NCBI GenBank assembly: GCA_018873245.2
Contig: JAEMBT020000008.1
Location: forward strand, 4,304,001-4,368,000
Origin: Archegozetes longisetosus
Lineage: Eukaryota; Arthropoda; Arachnida; Sarcoptiformes; Trhypochthoniidae
Reading direction: 5' to 3'
Length of the DNA: 64,000 bases
Shown: piece by piece, positions 10,801 to 22,100 of the stretch
Layout of the letters: each line of letters opens with the position of its first letter
Position numbering within the stretch: the first letter of the stretch is position 1
The notes under the pieces: model-generated
Seen by the model: the letters and a program-made list of their open reading frames with translations, nothing else
Databases searched by the model: none
Told to the model about the DNA's origin: nothing
Translations under genes and position numbers: made by a program

Positions 10801-11472
10801 AGATTCTTTTATTGGATAAATGATCTTTCAATTGATATTAAATCGTATCTGAAAATAATAAAGTTGTTACTTTTTTCGATAAGTTTTGCATTTTTTATAA
10901 ATAATAAATTTCAAGTAGTTTGGACTAATATTCATTGAATAAAAACTTCTTCACGAGAAGACTGTCTTAAATGAACATTTAAGATATTTTTTCAGAAGAA
11001 AATTCAAACTAAACGTTTAGGAAACGTTCAGAAGAAGAGGCCCTGACTAGAAACTTAAGAAATTCATAAAAAATAAATAAATAAATACTTAGGGTGATTG
11101 AACTAAACTTAAACTATTGTTTTGAAAAATTATAATATAATTACCCAAATAGAGTATATCCAAGACGTCATCAATCGTTTTGTTGCTGAGATCGAGTTTT
11201 CCTGTATACATGAAGTACAACACATCCTTGAATGCAGAGGATGGTGTTTCCTTCACTTCTACTTCATTATCAATAGCTTCTCGAAGACCTGATGAGAACA
11301 TTATTCGAAAGTATTCACATCGAAGAGTTAATATAAATTTATGCGCAAATATGCGTTCACTATCTACTATAAAAACTAAATCACTATCTTTTTCATTCAA
11401 ATATAAAGATGACAATTCATTAAGGAGTGATGGCGAAAGATCTATTATATGGTCATTAATATTTGACTCCAT
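7878..11472 (-). CDS. BTBD9-like BTB-BACK-discoidin protein
   Basis: Three exons: 11472-11145, 9069-8683 and 8491-7878, with summed length 1329 nt (442 residues plus stop) and both junctions in phase 1. Exon 1 carries the BTB/POZ domain (DLVFIVDSERIFAHKFIL, YFRIMFSSGLRE, FMYTGKLDLS). Exon 2 carries the BACK domain (ENVCLIYGAANLF to RLPLISWSDLI...VWPSG). Exon 3 carries one F5/8 type C-like domain with SYYIEVSTNGEWKRIVD, as in BTBD9. BTBD9 proteins act as substrate adaptors of Cullin-3 ubiquitin ligases (known of the family). Vertebrate BTBD9 is longer and has a second discoidin-like region that is absent here, so this may be a shorter paralogue. The start is the ATG at 11472. The first intron (2.1 kb) holds a nested transposon and TTAGG repeats just before its acceptor. 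Confidence 0.85.
9093..9111 (+). repeat. Interstitial TTAGG repeat near a 3' splice site
   Basis: Three TTAGG units plus TTAG on the plus strand. On the gene strand these read as CTAACCTAACCTAACCTAA, about 24-42 nt before the exon 2 acceptor of the BTBD9-like gene, so CTAAC sits where a branch point is expected. Confidence 0.85.
9517..10893. mobile_element. Long foldback element interrupted by a hAT-like MITE
   Basis: The outer arms 9517-9718 and 10696-10893 are inverted copies (for example TATCGAAAAAAGTAACAAC, CAATTGAAAGATCATTTATC). The inner arms 10381-10497 and 10579-10695 are inverted copies over 117 bp with about 95 percent identity by eye. The right half is continuous. The left half is broken by a 577-bp insertion and a diverged repeat of the inner arm (10320-10380). 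It lies in intron 1 of the BTBD9-like gene. Non-coding. Confidence 0.75.
9743..10319. mobile_element. hAT-like MITE nested in the foldback element
   Basis: The ends read TAGTGTTGG and CCAACACTA, the TAGTGTTGG type seen in many non-autonomous hAT elements. The flanks TTTTCCAC and TTTCCCAT could be a worn 8-bp target duplication. The interior is AT-rich and non-coding. Confidence 0.5.
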
Positions 11473-14455
11473 TTTCAATTTTGCTCTTTATTCAAATTAT
11501 TGCGAAAGTTCGTTAAGAGTTTTCTACTTTTAATGTCCTTATGTCAGGATTGGAAACAACTCAATCTTATAAAGTTTTTAACTTCTTCAGCACTAGCTTC
11601 AAATGACATTGACTTCTTTTGCATTCTTTGGTCATCCAATGAAATAACTGGAAACAACATTTTCACGTGATATCACCTGAAAGTTTAAACAAGACATGAG
11701 TCCTTCTAATATTACTGCTATTGAGCAAGAAAAAATCGATAAAGGCTTAAAATGAGAATATTAAACGATGTATCTGAAAAATGATGCCAATTAAAAGAAT
11801 AACTTCAAGCTTAAATCAACTCTTGGCAACTCGTGATAACACATTAAGAGCCAGTGACTGATAAAAAGCAAAACAAGTTTTCGCAGACTTATATAATAGA
11901 AAATATTGTCAATTACTGTAAAGGTTAAACTTTAATGAAGTTGACATTATTTCCTAACCTTTTTCGAGTTAATGGCATAATTGCGTTACTTATAATTGTC
12001 TTTGATTAGAAAATGATTGATATTTTCTCTAAAATAACTTTCTATAGTTATGTTTACATAAAGAAAGTATTGAACATATGGTCACATGCAACGGATGGTT
12101 TAGAAACAGGATTTATTATAAAGCAACTCAAGTGAAGGATTTATGTGTCGAATAACTTGAGTAAATAAGTGAAAAGGCCTGAGGCTAATGAAAGAGTATG
12201 TTATTCTAGATATTATGAGTTAAAGCCTATTTGAATACAAGGTCTCTGCATGATATAACTGTTTTAATAAAGGACATAGCAACTGTTATTCTAATTACTC
12301 GATTTTTCAGCCCAAGGACTAGCACTAAATATTAACTTCTCATGTGCTTCGTGCACATTATAAGTTCTAAATATCTATTAATATAAAGACCCGATTTATT
12401 TCTTGAATCAACCTTTTCGCTTTATGTCTCAAGTTCTTCAAGTCTATCAGTTTTATTCAAATCTTATATCATAAAACGTGAGTCCGACCAAATCTTATAA
12501 TTCATTAGAAGAGATAAAATTAATAGATAGGCCAAATTTGAGTTTGTAAACAGTTCAGTATTAGATAAGCGATACTTGAGATTTGGACTTTATACCTGAA
12601 AATAGAAAGTCCAATAAAATTTTTTTGTACCCACTTTTGAAGTACCTATTGTTTGTTTGAGAATGTTATGTCTACATCATTTTTACAATAGTATAGAATA
12701 ATTGGTGACATATTTTGCACCTCTACTGCTTTAGTTAATTATTAGTTCGCTTAATTATTGTCAAATTTTGTTACAAACACTCGCAAACTATAGTTTATTC
12801 GTAAGGAAATCTCAAAACCTCACATTATTAGCAATTTTTTTCTTCATAAAATCTGAATCTAGTTGTTAAGCGATCGGTTTTATTGGCACGAAAGTGTTCG
12901 ACTTGGAAAGAGGTCAACACTTAGATGATGATTAAATTTGATTACGGAGTAAAGCTGATAAACTATATGATAAGCTATATTTAGCTATTTATAATTGAGA
13001 CAAGCAACTGCTTTATAGATAATTAATTAAAATATAAGTTTAAAACTTACAAAATACAGCCAAACTCTTCATATTGGAAGTAGAAACATCTCTATCTTAG
13101 TTGATGCTTGCAATACGCAATTACTTATGAGTTAAAATAGCGATCACTTGCGAAAAATTACACTTGTATTTGATTGATCAATAAATACGACTTCAGTTCA
13201 TAATATGAAAGACTTAAAATTTGATTTCTTAAAACTAAAAATAATTATTTAAGGTCTGAATTAATTGTATAAAAAGACGCACCAAAACATGGAAGACTAG
13301 TCTAGGGGTTTTTCCTCTTGATTTTGAGTTCAGAAAAGTTCAAAACCTGTCAATTCATTGGAACAACATTGAACGCTATTTGTGCTAAAGTTCTTTTCAA
13401 ACTTTACGCAAACTTTTCACTTTATTGCTAGACTTTCAGATAAGATCTACAGTAAAACGACGGGATAGAAAAGTTTTAACATTCCACAAAAAGACAAGTT
13501 TGAATATTAGAAATTTTGTTCAAACAATTCTTTGCAATTAACACTTCCTCCAATAATATATTGATTCTAAGTACGACATTTATAATTGAGTTTGTTTTCG
13601 TGGAAGAGTACTTTCATGTTGTTAGTACTGCACGTTTTTATCAACACTTTCAATAAAGTTATTCAATCTAAAGGTAGACCCGATAAAGCGCCACAAGTGT
13701 CTAATGCAACACTTACATGACTTTAATCTTAATGAGCACATGTCACATTATACCAATTGTTTATGGTGTGCTGTATTACAAACGAAGTTAACCTAAAATT
13801 GAATAGTGTCTAGTCTTTAAAAGTAAATACATTATCGCTAATCGATTAAAAATAATATATAGGTATACGGCGGCAAAGTAAAATGCCACTGCAATCACTT
13901 TGTATAATTGACTTGAACGTTAAATCGAGTAATGTTTTAATCCAGTTTTCCGGTTTTGGATTTGTTTTTCAAACTTCAATAATTATCTCATTTGATTGTT
14001 ACAATCGTTTTGTTCATTTTTAACATTATTAATAACTCATTTGTTGTTTTAGTTTCATTATTAAAATAGAAATTTGTTTGAAATAAAACTAAATAAATGA
14101 AGAAATAAGGCATAAGTTATTTACAATAGAATTAGTTTATAGGAAGAATGAGTTGTAATGGAACTGAGAGTATGTTAATATAGTAGGTAAGAGTACTACC
14201 GTTCGGCGGAGGCATAGTCTAGGTCTAACGTTGCACTAAATTATCTCTGGAAATGGAGGAAACGTGAATGACCTTTTCTAACATAGATAACAAACAACGC
14301 ATTATGCCTTTAAGTTTCAATACTTATTGTTAATAAAGTCAAGTTTTTATATCAAGTGTTTTGGCATAACAATAAATTTATGATCAGTAGGCATAAAATT
14401 AATAATTAGAAGAAAAAAGATTAAAAAAAAGTTGAAAAAATGAAGCAAAAGAATC
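11473..14455. other. Intergenic, nothing recognised
   Basis: About 3 kb without an exon I can support. It holds the upstream region of the BTBD9-like gene. The plus-strand frame at 11180-11533 is only the shadow of its first exon. Confidence 0.4.
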
Positions 14456-14527
14456 CTCCCCGGCGGGGAATTGAACCCCGGTCTCCCACGTGACAGGCGG
14501 GGATACTAACCACTATACTACCGAGGA
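14456..14527 (-). tRNA. tRNA-Asp (GTC)
   Basis: The minus strand folds into a standard 72-nt cloverleaf. The acceptor stem TCCTCGG pairs with CCGGGGA and is followed by discriminator G. The D arm has TAGTATAGTGGTTAGTA, the anticodon stem CCCGC/GTGGG encloses CTGTCAC with anticodon GTC, and the T arm has GGGGTTCAATTCCCC. There is no intron. T runs follow on the minus strand (from about 14449) as a polymerase III terminator. Sequence and anticodon match eukaryotic nuclear tRNA-Asp. Confidence 0.97.
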
Positions 14528-14846
14528 TTAGATATCTATGTCAAAGCTTCAAACCTATATAAACTTAATAATGAGCTACTGATTCACGTTGAACAAACTA
14601 CAAATTGCTAAGTTTTCAAAATCATTTTAACATTTATATTAAGAAATATGCATTAGATTTGATGACCAAATCTCAATTTAATCGATAACCATTGAAATAT
14701 GTTAGTTAATTAGCAATATTTTATTAAACTAATGTGTGGTCAAATTAATGAAACGAGTTTGGTACGATTTTTATGGTCTATAAACTCTTATAATTAGATC
14801 AATCTTAAAATTCTAGTTATTACAACTATTGCTCAAATTATTTGAC
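14528..14846. other. Spacer, nothing recognised
   Basis: AT-rich DNA between the tRNA gene and a possible alternative last exon. No features seen. Confidence 0.4.
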
Positions 14847-14917
14847 TCAATATTCACTGAAAGTCTGATTTACAGTTGGGTTAAACCAATTCTCCCAACC
14901 ATTGCTAAACTTTTTAC
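14847..14917 (-). other. Possible alternative last exon of the gene at 15135-16689
   Basis: After TTTTTCAG on the minus strand there is an open stretch reading KKFSNGWENWFNPTVNQTF and ending in TGA. It starts with two bases completing a codon, so it fits a phase-1 donor such as that of exon 2 (or exon 1) of the neighbouring gene, giving an alternative C-terminus. Its nucleotide core CAATGGTTGGGA also occurs at the end of exon 4, suggesting a duplicated terminal exon. No transcript evidence is available. Confidence 0.3.
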
Positions 14918-15134
14918 CTGAAAAATGAATATTTAACTAAAAAATAATTGACGTCAAGCTCTGCAAATTTTAATGAACAAATACATTAAAGACAATAAGA
15001 CTTAAACACTATCGTTTGAGAACAAATCGAAAACTTTGATTTCGAACTTAGCTTTAAATAAATGAATTGTTCGAATAGAAAATTTAATAAAACTTTTAGT
15101 TATAGTATTGAATAAATTAGTAAATAAATAATTT

Positions 15135-16689
15135 TTATCCCAACCATTGTATGATTCGATTGATAGTATCTAATGTTGACGGAATTGGTGTTGTTTTCGG
15201 TGATATTGTTGTGGTAGTAATGCTATTTTCATAATCACTAAGAAGAGATTGACACGAATAATCACAAGGTGTTGAATCAGTCATAGACTTAACCATATTT
15301 GCCATGTATTTCTCCGCGATCCAGTTTTTAGCACTTTTCAAATTAAAGTTTCCAATTATTAGATAGATGTTTGAGAAATAAATAGTTTTTAAAACTTGTA
15401 AATATTTTGGCCTTCATTGACTGATCTTTTTTGAAAAGTTTTAGTATTAGTCTAAAGTGAGGTTTGAAGGCTTTGCTAGAATTTGTGTCAATTACTTTTA
15501 TTATTTATTATGAGAAAGGTATTGAGGAGTGAAAAACTTTTTGAGTGGTCAACATTCTCGTCGAACAACTATTTTGTATTGAGAACATACCAGAACTAGA
15601 TCTTTCAAAACTAGATTTAAAATCAGACTTATAATGCTTAAAAGGCTTTCGTTAACTTACGTAACGCACTCTTCAGTTTGAAAAACTAATTATGGAGAGG
15701 TTTTTTCAGAAGGAGAGTACTGAAGCTCTATCATAGTGTAAATCAGTCATAGGTTAGTCTTTCTATTGAATCCAACAAAATGCATACCTCTCAAAAAGTT
15801 TTATTAAAAAACATATCTCTATCAGAATTTTCTCTAATTCTACAAGCCTTCACTTTAGGTTGAATTAAAGTAAGATTTGACAAATTATTAATCATATTGA
15901 TGAATTAAATCAATCATAACTAATTATAATGATAAATTTCATAACTTTTAATAATATATTTTGGAGTTATATTAAAGTTATACTTACCCTGATTGTTCTA
16001 CTAAAAGATACAGATAAGGATTGGACGCAAATTTCTTGCCAATTTTACACGATAAATGCATTTTACATTCTTCGCTCTCAATATTGAAAAAGCTCAGAGT
16101 CTTTGAAGTTACTTTCGAGAGAGGGGTTGACATTAGTTGGTCTAATGAAGATAAGTAACCATTTGATTGCGAGCGAGATGTAAATGCAGGAGAAGTCATT
16201 CCTGTTAGATGAAAAAACAAAAGTTTTTAAGTTCAATCCTTAAAAGTTTAACATTTTTGAAAGTTTTACCTGATTTGGCTAATATGAGTGGAGTGAGAGC
16301 GACCATCAAATAGCTAGTGAGACCCATGTATATAAGTGGTTTGGATAAGAATTTGACCAATGCGAATAATGGTATCAATGCTACTTTTAGTATTAGAGGA
16401 GAAACCACTGCAAAAACTCCTGTCGCCGAAATAGTTCCTAAAATCGAAGCAAATGTTTCGGCGAATGGTGTGACACCAGCTTTCACTATATTTCACAAAA
16501 TAATCACAAATGAGAGACAAATCTTTTAGGTCTACTTCTAGTCATATCTATTTTGTTGCTATTTCTAAGTTTTGAGAGTTTGAATTCTAGATATAATACA
16601 AAACTTCTATTAGATTACTCACAAACTGCATCGGCGCTCGATGTTGTAATTAGTGAAACCAGTAAAGCAATTACTATAAAGAAATTCAT
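15135..16689 (-). CDS. Secreted protein with hydrophobic core and Cys motif, four exons
   Basis: Exons: 16689-16623, 16485-16270, 16201-15988 and 15333-15135. Total 696 nt (231 residues), and all junction phases agree. Exon 1 is a signal peptide (MNFFIVIALLVSLITTSSA). Exon 2 is strongly hydrophobic with several prolines (VVSPLILKVALIPLFALVKF, YLMVALTPLILAKSG), enough for two or three membrane-buried helices. Exon 3 has EECKMHLSCKIGKKF, a C-x4-C arrangement seen in many arthropod secreted proteins. Exon 4 has CDYSCQ followed by a Thr/Ser/Pro-rich, probably glycosylated stretch. No named family is recognised. It may be membrane-associated or self-assembling (inference). Confidence 0.75.
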
Positions 16690-17671
16690 TAATCTCTGTT
16701 AAGTTTCCGAATCGATTCTCAACTTTAAGCATCAAACTTATTGAATCAAACTTTTCTAACTAATGGTCATTTAGATGACCAACCGATAGATTTTATCATT
16801 GATTCCGTGTTACTATATCCGCTTCATTATCGAATTATATACAATTTCCTGATTCTTAACCTAAAAATGACTAATCCTTTATCTGTTACTTCCGTTTACA
16901 GATTTAGTCAAATCCCAAGTTAGCATAGATTTTATGATACAAAGCGTACTTCAGTTGTTAAAGGTAAATTCATAAATACTTTAGGAATTTTATTGATAAA
17001 TATAAGGTTAAATAATAATAATAATTTATGAGTGTTTTAGTGCTTGAATCATTGGCTTAAGTAGGCTTTTCTGATCTATTTGGTTGATATTATTGAGGAT
17101 CAAATTCAAGTTTGATTTGATTGCATTGAATAAGTTGACCTTAAAATCTTTATTAAGCATTATAAGTGGGTAGGATTTGCAACAATGCCAACAAAAAGCA
17201 TAAATTAGATACAGGTATTATCAATGATAATATCATATTCCATATGTAAATACTTTCGTATTTGACCATGAGAGTTTACGAAACTTTTGATTACTTATTC
17301 CAAACTTATATTTTAAAATTTTCTATAAATATGCTATAGTACTATAAAGTTCTATCTCGAACTGAAACAACGTCACTGATGGCACTCACATGGCGATAAC
17401 ATAGTTCTTAGAAAGACTTTTGATCATTAAAGATTGATTTTGAAGATACCACTGATGTGCCATAGAATGCATTCAGCTGGTAGAAAATCTCCAATACTCA
17501 TAGTAAAAGATAAGTTTAGCGTTTAGTTAAAACTTTTGTTGGCTTACTCACTGGAAAAGCGTTCTGTTATTTAAGTTTATCATAATCAAAAGATATGATG
17601 CATACATAATTAGTTGGATTAATTAACCACCTCAAGCTTAATTTGCTTAAGGTATACTCTATTTTGTCTCA
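16690..17671. other. Intergenic, nothing recognised
   Basis: About 1 kb upstream of the minus-strand secreted gene. The plus frame at 16741-16923 lacks any domain or splice context and is taken as chance. Confidence 0.4.
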
Positions 17672-17923
17672 CAATAACTGTACTTTAATTTTTTTAAAAT
17701 TCAGTGTCACCTCTCTGTCTAGAGGATTAAAGAGAGATCTAAATAGTGTCAATTTTGAGCATTTTTTATAGTGAAATCCTCAGACATTTTACTACCAATT
17801 TGAATGAATGGAAAATTTTGCCATGAAAATCCTCAAAAATGACACTATCTAGATCTCTCTTCAATTATTTAGACAGTGAAACGATATCCAAGTCAAAAAA
17901 ATTAAAGTGTAGGCGATAATTGT
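17672..17923. mobile_element. Foldback MITE, about 250 bp
   Basis: About 100-bp arms are inverted copies, sharing ACTTTAATTTTTTT, AGAGAGATCTA and ATAGTGTCA blocks. They meet around a short AT-rich centre near 17800. Non-coding, family unknown. Confidence 0.65.
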
Positions 17924-18228
17924 TGAACTTTATTGGAATGCTTCTCAATTGTTAATGAGTTTGATAGTCAAATTATTCCAATCAATATTTTACGTAATCT
18001 TCTGCTCAAGATCCTGTCAACAAGACGTTTACTGATTAATCAATGAATCCTGTTCGTATTGTTGCAAATAAATAAACTCTATGAGATAAACTCCTTCTGT
18101 GTGCTTCTACACAGTGGTGTAACTGGTGATATGACTGAAGCAATAGAAAATAAGAAAATTGTCAAAATCTTTATTGTAGCTACGTAACTGTTCCAACTTT
18201 TTAGTATACTTATCATAAGAATCAAATG

Positions 18229-18236
18229 TATAAAAG
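18229..18236 (+). promoter_or_regulatory. TATA box of the chitin-binding gene
   Basis: TATAAAAG lies 59 bases before the ATG at 18288. A TCAAT-type initiator is about 30 bases downstream. Spacing fits a focused arthropod promoter with a leader of about 30 nt. Confidence 0.65.
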
Positions 18237-18287
18237 CTATCTCAATGCTTGCAAATTTTCAATTAAACATTCAAACAAACCACAAAA

Positions 18288-18699
18288 ATGCAGTCAAACA
18301 CTTGTTTATTCATAACTTTGGCATTACTTTTAGTCGCCTTCTGCTGTAAGTACTCTAATGCTTATGATCTATTATTAATAAATCAAAATCAGTTTCAATA
18401 GAATGATTCATTTACTCAAATATTTTGTATTGATTGATAGCAATCAAAGCAGAAGATGATTTTGAATGTCCAGAACGAAATGGTTTTTCAGACATCCAAA
18501 AGATGCGCATAGGTATTACGAATGTGTTGCCGGAAAGCCTTATTTATTTACGTGTCCTGCCGAATTAGTATTCAATGAAAGTATTCAACAATGTGATTAT
18601 AGTGTAGGCCCTGTTCGCACCACTGAAGTACCAGTAGAGAGCAAGACTCCACCGGCTGGGACTCGACAGAGACATACCACATCATCTTCGAAATTTTAA
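18288..18699 (+). CDS. Peritrophin-A (CBM14) chitin-binding protein, one-base frame break
   Basis: Exon 1 (18288-18345) encodes a signal peptide (MQSNTCLFITLALLLVAFC) with a GTAAGT donor. Exon 2 is 18441-18699. The secreted part is one CBM14 domain: FECPERNG, then FRHPKDAHRYYECVAGKP, TCPAELVFN and QQCDYS, holding the spaced cysteines and the HP..YY.C core that binds chitin in cuticle or peritrophic matrix. A Thr/Ser-rich tail follows. The first part and the rest lie in different frames. One missing T in the run at 18484-18488 accounts for it: with that base the total would be 318 nt (105 residues) and the junctions fit. It is either a fresh null allele or an assembly error. AATAAA at 18698 overlaps the stop and could serve as the poly(A) signal. 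Confidence 0.8.
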
Positions 18700-19000
18700 T
18701 AAAATTTTACCAAACAATTGTTCCACCAGTTTTTCAATTAAATATATTTTCTTGTCATTTGTATGACTGACTGGATTTTTATATTTCTATAGTAAAAATT
18801 GTGTTACTCCTCAATACAATAGAGATTTGATAGATATTTAATACGATAACTTCACTAATCATTATGAAAGTTTGATAACAAATATTGTTTATAAAAATTT
18901 ATCTCTTGTTTAGCTAAGCTGAATAAAACTCTAACATTTCCATTCGTTACGGGGTGTCGTTTGGCTTATTTGAATAAATTAATTAAAAGTAATTTAGAAA

Positions 19001-20019
19001 ATGAAACTCAGAGTGACTACAACTATGAACTTATTGAGTTGGCTTATGTTTCTATTAATATTTTTCATAAAATGTTATGCAATCGAACAAAGCAATATTC
19101 TATCAGAATGTAATTTTGCCAATCAAAATCAACATAATTGTGATTGGAGTAACCTTCAAAATAACATTATTCAATGGAAAATAAGTCATATTCATATATT
19201 ACCATTTACTGATCGAACTCAACCAGCTAATGGATCTTTCCTGGTATTGAAATCCGATAAGAATGAGTCCATTATCAACAGCATGTATCAGTCTAGTAGT
19301 ATGTCTCACGCTTTCAGTGGAATTTGTTTGAAACTTCGGTTTATTTTCTCACCAAATTGTACTGATTGTAATTTAAGAATTTTTTCAGTCATAAATGAAA
19401 GTGAGAATCAGTTTTTGCGCGAATACCCCACGAATGATAAGAGGTACGATTGGAATGAAGTTGAAACATACTTTCCTTTAAGTACAACTGATAAGTTCAA
19501 AATATTATTGTTGGGACACATCAACTCTTTAGATCAACAATTCATAGCTATTGATTATATATCATTGAAGAGTGGCTATTGCAATCATATTGACTCTGTT
19601 ATTGGACTAAGTGCGAGTGAGACTAACTCTACATCAAATACAAGTTATGTCGATCCATTCAAAGATAAAATCGGTCCTAGAAGTAAGTGAACAATCGGTC
19701 TGTAAACAAACATCTTAAGGATCTTTTCAAATCATTTTGAATTGTAGTAGCCGTTTGGATATCGATTGCAGCCTTTTTAATAGTACTATCTGTGGGCACT
19801 TTTGCCTGCATTGGATTATCTAACTGCAGGGCAGAGCATAAGAAGCGAGAGGCACGTTCTAAATTAGGCAATATTAACCAACTTAAACAGATAAATAGTG
19901 ATGATATCGCCGAAGATGTCATTTTTCAAGATGAGTTCAAGATCATGCCTAGAGGTGGCTCATTCATAGGAAGTATTATCAGACAGTTTAGTAGTAAAAG
20001 CTTGAAATCTAATCGATAG
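19001..20019 (+). CDS. Single-pass membrane protein with MAM-like ectodomain
   Basis: Two exons, 19001-19682 and 19748-20019, total 954 nt (317 residues). Order: signal peptide (about residues 9-27, NLLSWLMFLLIFFIKCYA); a MAM-like domain (ECNFANQNQHNCDW...WKI, DRTQPANGSFLVL, GICLKLRFIFSPNCTDCNL, IDYISLKSGYC); a short Ser/Thr/Asn linker; one membrane helix encoded at the start of exon 2 (VWISIAAFLIVLSVGTFACI); and a basic cytoplasmic tail of about 70 residues. There are many N-glycosylation sequons. MAM domains mediate adhesion in receptors and proteases (known of the family). No catalytic domain is present, so an adhesion or receptor role is inference. AATAAA lies at 20083. The next gene converges from the other strand. 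Confidence 0.8.
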
Positions 20020-20182
20020 GTGTTTCATTGGGTATTCACTATAAGATAATCATTTGTTTTATTTATAACACATTAACTTATGAATAAATTCTTTTTTATT
20101 TCAAGTTCTAAACCATATTTTCGAATTAAATATTCAATCTATACAATGGGAACCAGACGATTATCCAAGAGATGTCCCTTTC

Positions 20183-21669
20183 CTAGCATTTTTCAGTTTC
20201 ACTAATCCATTGTCTCAAACTATTCCAAACTAATGTTGATTGAAAACAAGTGGTTCCACCACCTCTCTTAAACTGCGAGTGCATACGATTTATGTCTCCG
20301 ATACAAACATAGGGATGACTCGAGACCTGAGATAAGGCCCATTTGCTATGATCGTCCAAATAAAGGAATTGTCCAGTTTGGGCAGAATTCTGAAACTTGA
20401 GGCTGAGTTTGTGGACATTTTCAACTTTGTTAGCCATTTTGCATTCAGACGGGAGAGGTTCTCCAGGATTTTTGCGCCAGGTCTCCACATAGAGAGAAGT
20501 GTTGAGTGTGGGCGCGACTATACTTGCGTATAAATCAACACCTGCTTCCGAATTCTTACTAAAACTGACGAAACTCATCCCGGAACTACTCAATATATTA
20601 TTGATGTTTGAATTGTGACCTCCTGTAGGCATTTCAATCGAGTTAATACCGAGTTATAATATGATCTGCTAATTTACCTGATATCCATTTACTATTCTTC
20701 AAGTCGAGAATATTTGGTGAACTCTTTTCTAAGTCAGTGCTGACTTTAATTGAATATATACTTGGTTCCATATATAGTAACTGATCAATAACTTTATTGA
20801 TTTCACTTATTTTAAACGAAATACAAAGCGCTGCTTGGCCATATCGTGCACCACTAGCCGGATACTCATATTTATGGCTTGTCTGAAAAATCAATCCATA
20901 AAATTGCGACTAAAGCTTGTTTTATGGTTGATGTAGAATTTGGGTATAGGAAGTCATGTGATTATCAGAACAATATTATCTCATGACTGAAGCTCTTTGC
21001 GTGCCATTCTTCTTACCAACCAAACAACTAAGTATACTACCAATGTAACTAATTTAAGTTAAGCTAAGTTAAGGTTAGGTTAGGTTAGCCTAGGTAAGGG
21101 CAATGCTAGTCATAAGACAACAATGTCCTGGTAATCACATGACTTTTTTATATCCTTCTCCTACGTCAACCATAAACTCAACTATAACTCAAATTTTCAC
21201 AGACTGTTCGGAGATGACTTAGTTTTGAGATTTCTTATACCTCAACAGAAGCAAAATGTGGTACACTATGGATGAGCCAAAAGCCTTTGGTGTCATCTGC
21301 GGCCACAACACCTTTTGCGTGAGCAAAGGTACTTTCAGCAGTTGTATCTGGCGGTTGATCGTTATAATTGATATAACTAACTTTAGGATCTAGTTTTGTG
21401 GCATAGACTGAATGCAATGTTTGACCGAATATAGATTTTTCACCGTCAGTAATCGGTACGTTAGATAAAGTCCAACTTGTTTTAGAATCACTCGTGATGT
21501 ACGCGTACTTGAATCCAGTATCGAGTGGAGGATCGGAATTCGCGATGTGCGGAAACTTGTAAACCACATACCAGTCGACTATTTTTCCAGATTCATCCCG
21601 ACATTGCATTTGAGCATTGTTTATAATTATTAAATTATAAACTACCGAAATTAAATATAAGAACTTCAT
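20183..21669 (-). CDS. DNASE2: Deoxyribonuclease II
   Basis: Acid endonuclease that cuts DNA in lysosomes without metal ions. Exons 21669-21241, 20882-20678 and 20622-20183 sum to 1074 nt (357 residues, the usual size). A signal peptide is followed by CRDESGKIVDWYVVYKFP, the DNase II start motif; NYNDQPP; the first catalytic His region FAHAKGVVAADD (about H117); GFWLIHSVPHF; and, in exon 3, FVSFSKN...DLYASIVAPTL, LYVETW, the second His motif DDHSKW (about H303) and CIGDINRMHSQFKRGGGT. The PLD-like two-His active site is intact. Start is the ATG at 21669. A TCAGT initiator-like motif is about 30 nt upstream. The first intron carries TTAGG repeats. Its 3' end faces the MAM gene with about 160 bp between stops. 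Confidence 0.95.
21069..21088 (+). repeat. Interstitial TTAGG repeat in a DNase II intron
   Basis: Two complete TTAGG units plus partial ones (TTAAGG, TTAG) in the first intron of the DNase II gene, with a looser TTAAG/CTAAG run before it from about 21051. Confidence 0.7.
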
Positions 21670-22100
21670 CTCAGCCACTTATTAACAATGCATTCAGACA
21701 CTGACTAAAAGTTGGGTGCATTTATTGAGTGCGTGAAAATAGATAAGAATCAATACAGATGCAAAGACCTGAAACATATGTCGAATTTCCTAATTTATCG
21801 CAAAATTTCTCAATTAAATTAAACTATTGTAGTGTTAATAGAAATCGAACTTAAATTTGGACTGATTATCGGCACTTTATAAATTGCCTTATTATGTATA
21901 AATAGTGTTATTCAGTGAAGTTAAACATAAATGCAGTAATCAGTTTAATTATTTGAAGTACTACATGAAACAAAAATAAAGTTAATAAACTTAAAGATAA
22001 ACAAAAATGAGATTTTCAAATATAAAATTTTAACAAATATCTCTAACAAAGTTGAGCCTTAGAAATTAATATAAAATCATTAACTTTTCAACTGTAAAAT
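21670..22100. other. Intergenic, DNase II promoter region
   Basis: Holds the upstream region of DNase II and the 3' flank of the prenyltransferase gene, both on the minus strand. No other feature seen. Confidence 0.4.

Noticed and set aside
11180..11533. 117-residue plus-strand frame
   Set aside because: Antisense shadow of the BTB exon, without domain or promoter support.
20290..20533. Overlapping frames on both strands
   Set aside because: Shadows of DNase II exon 3.
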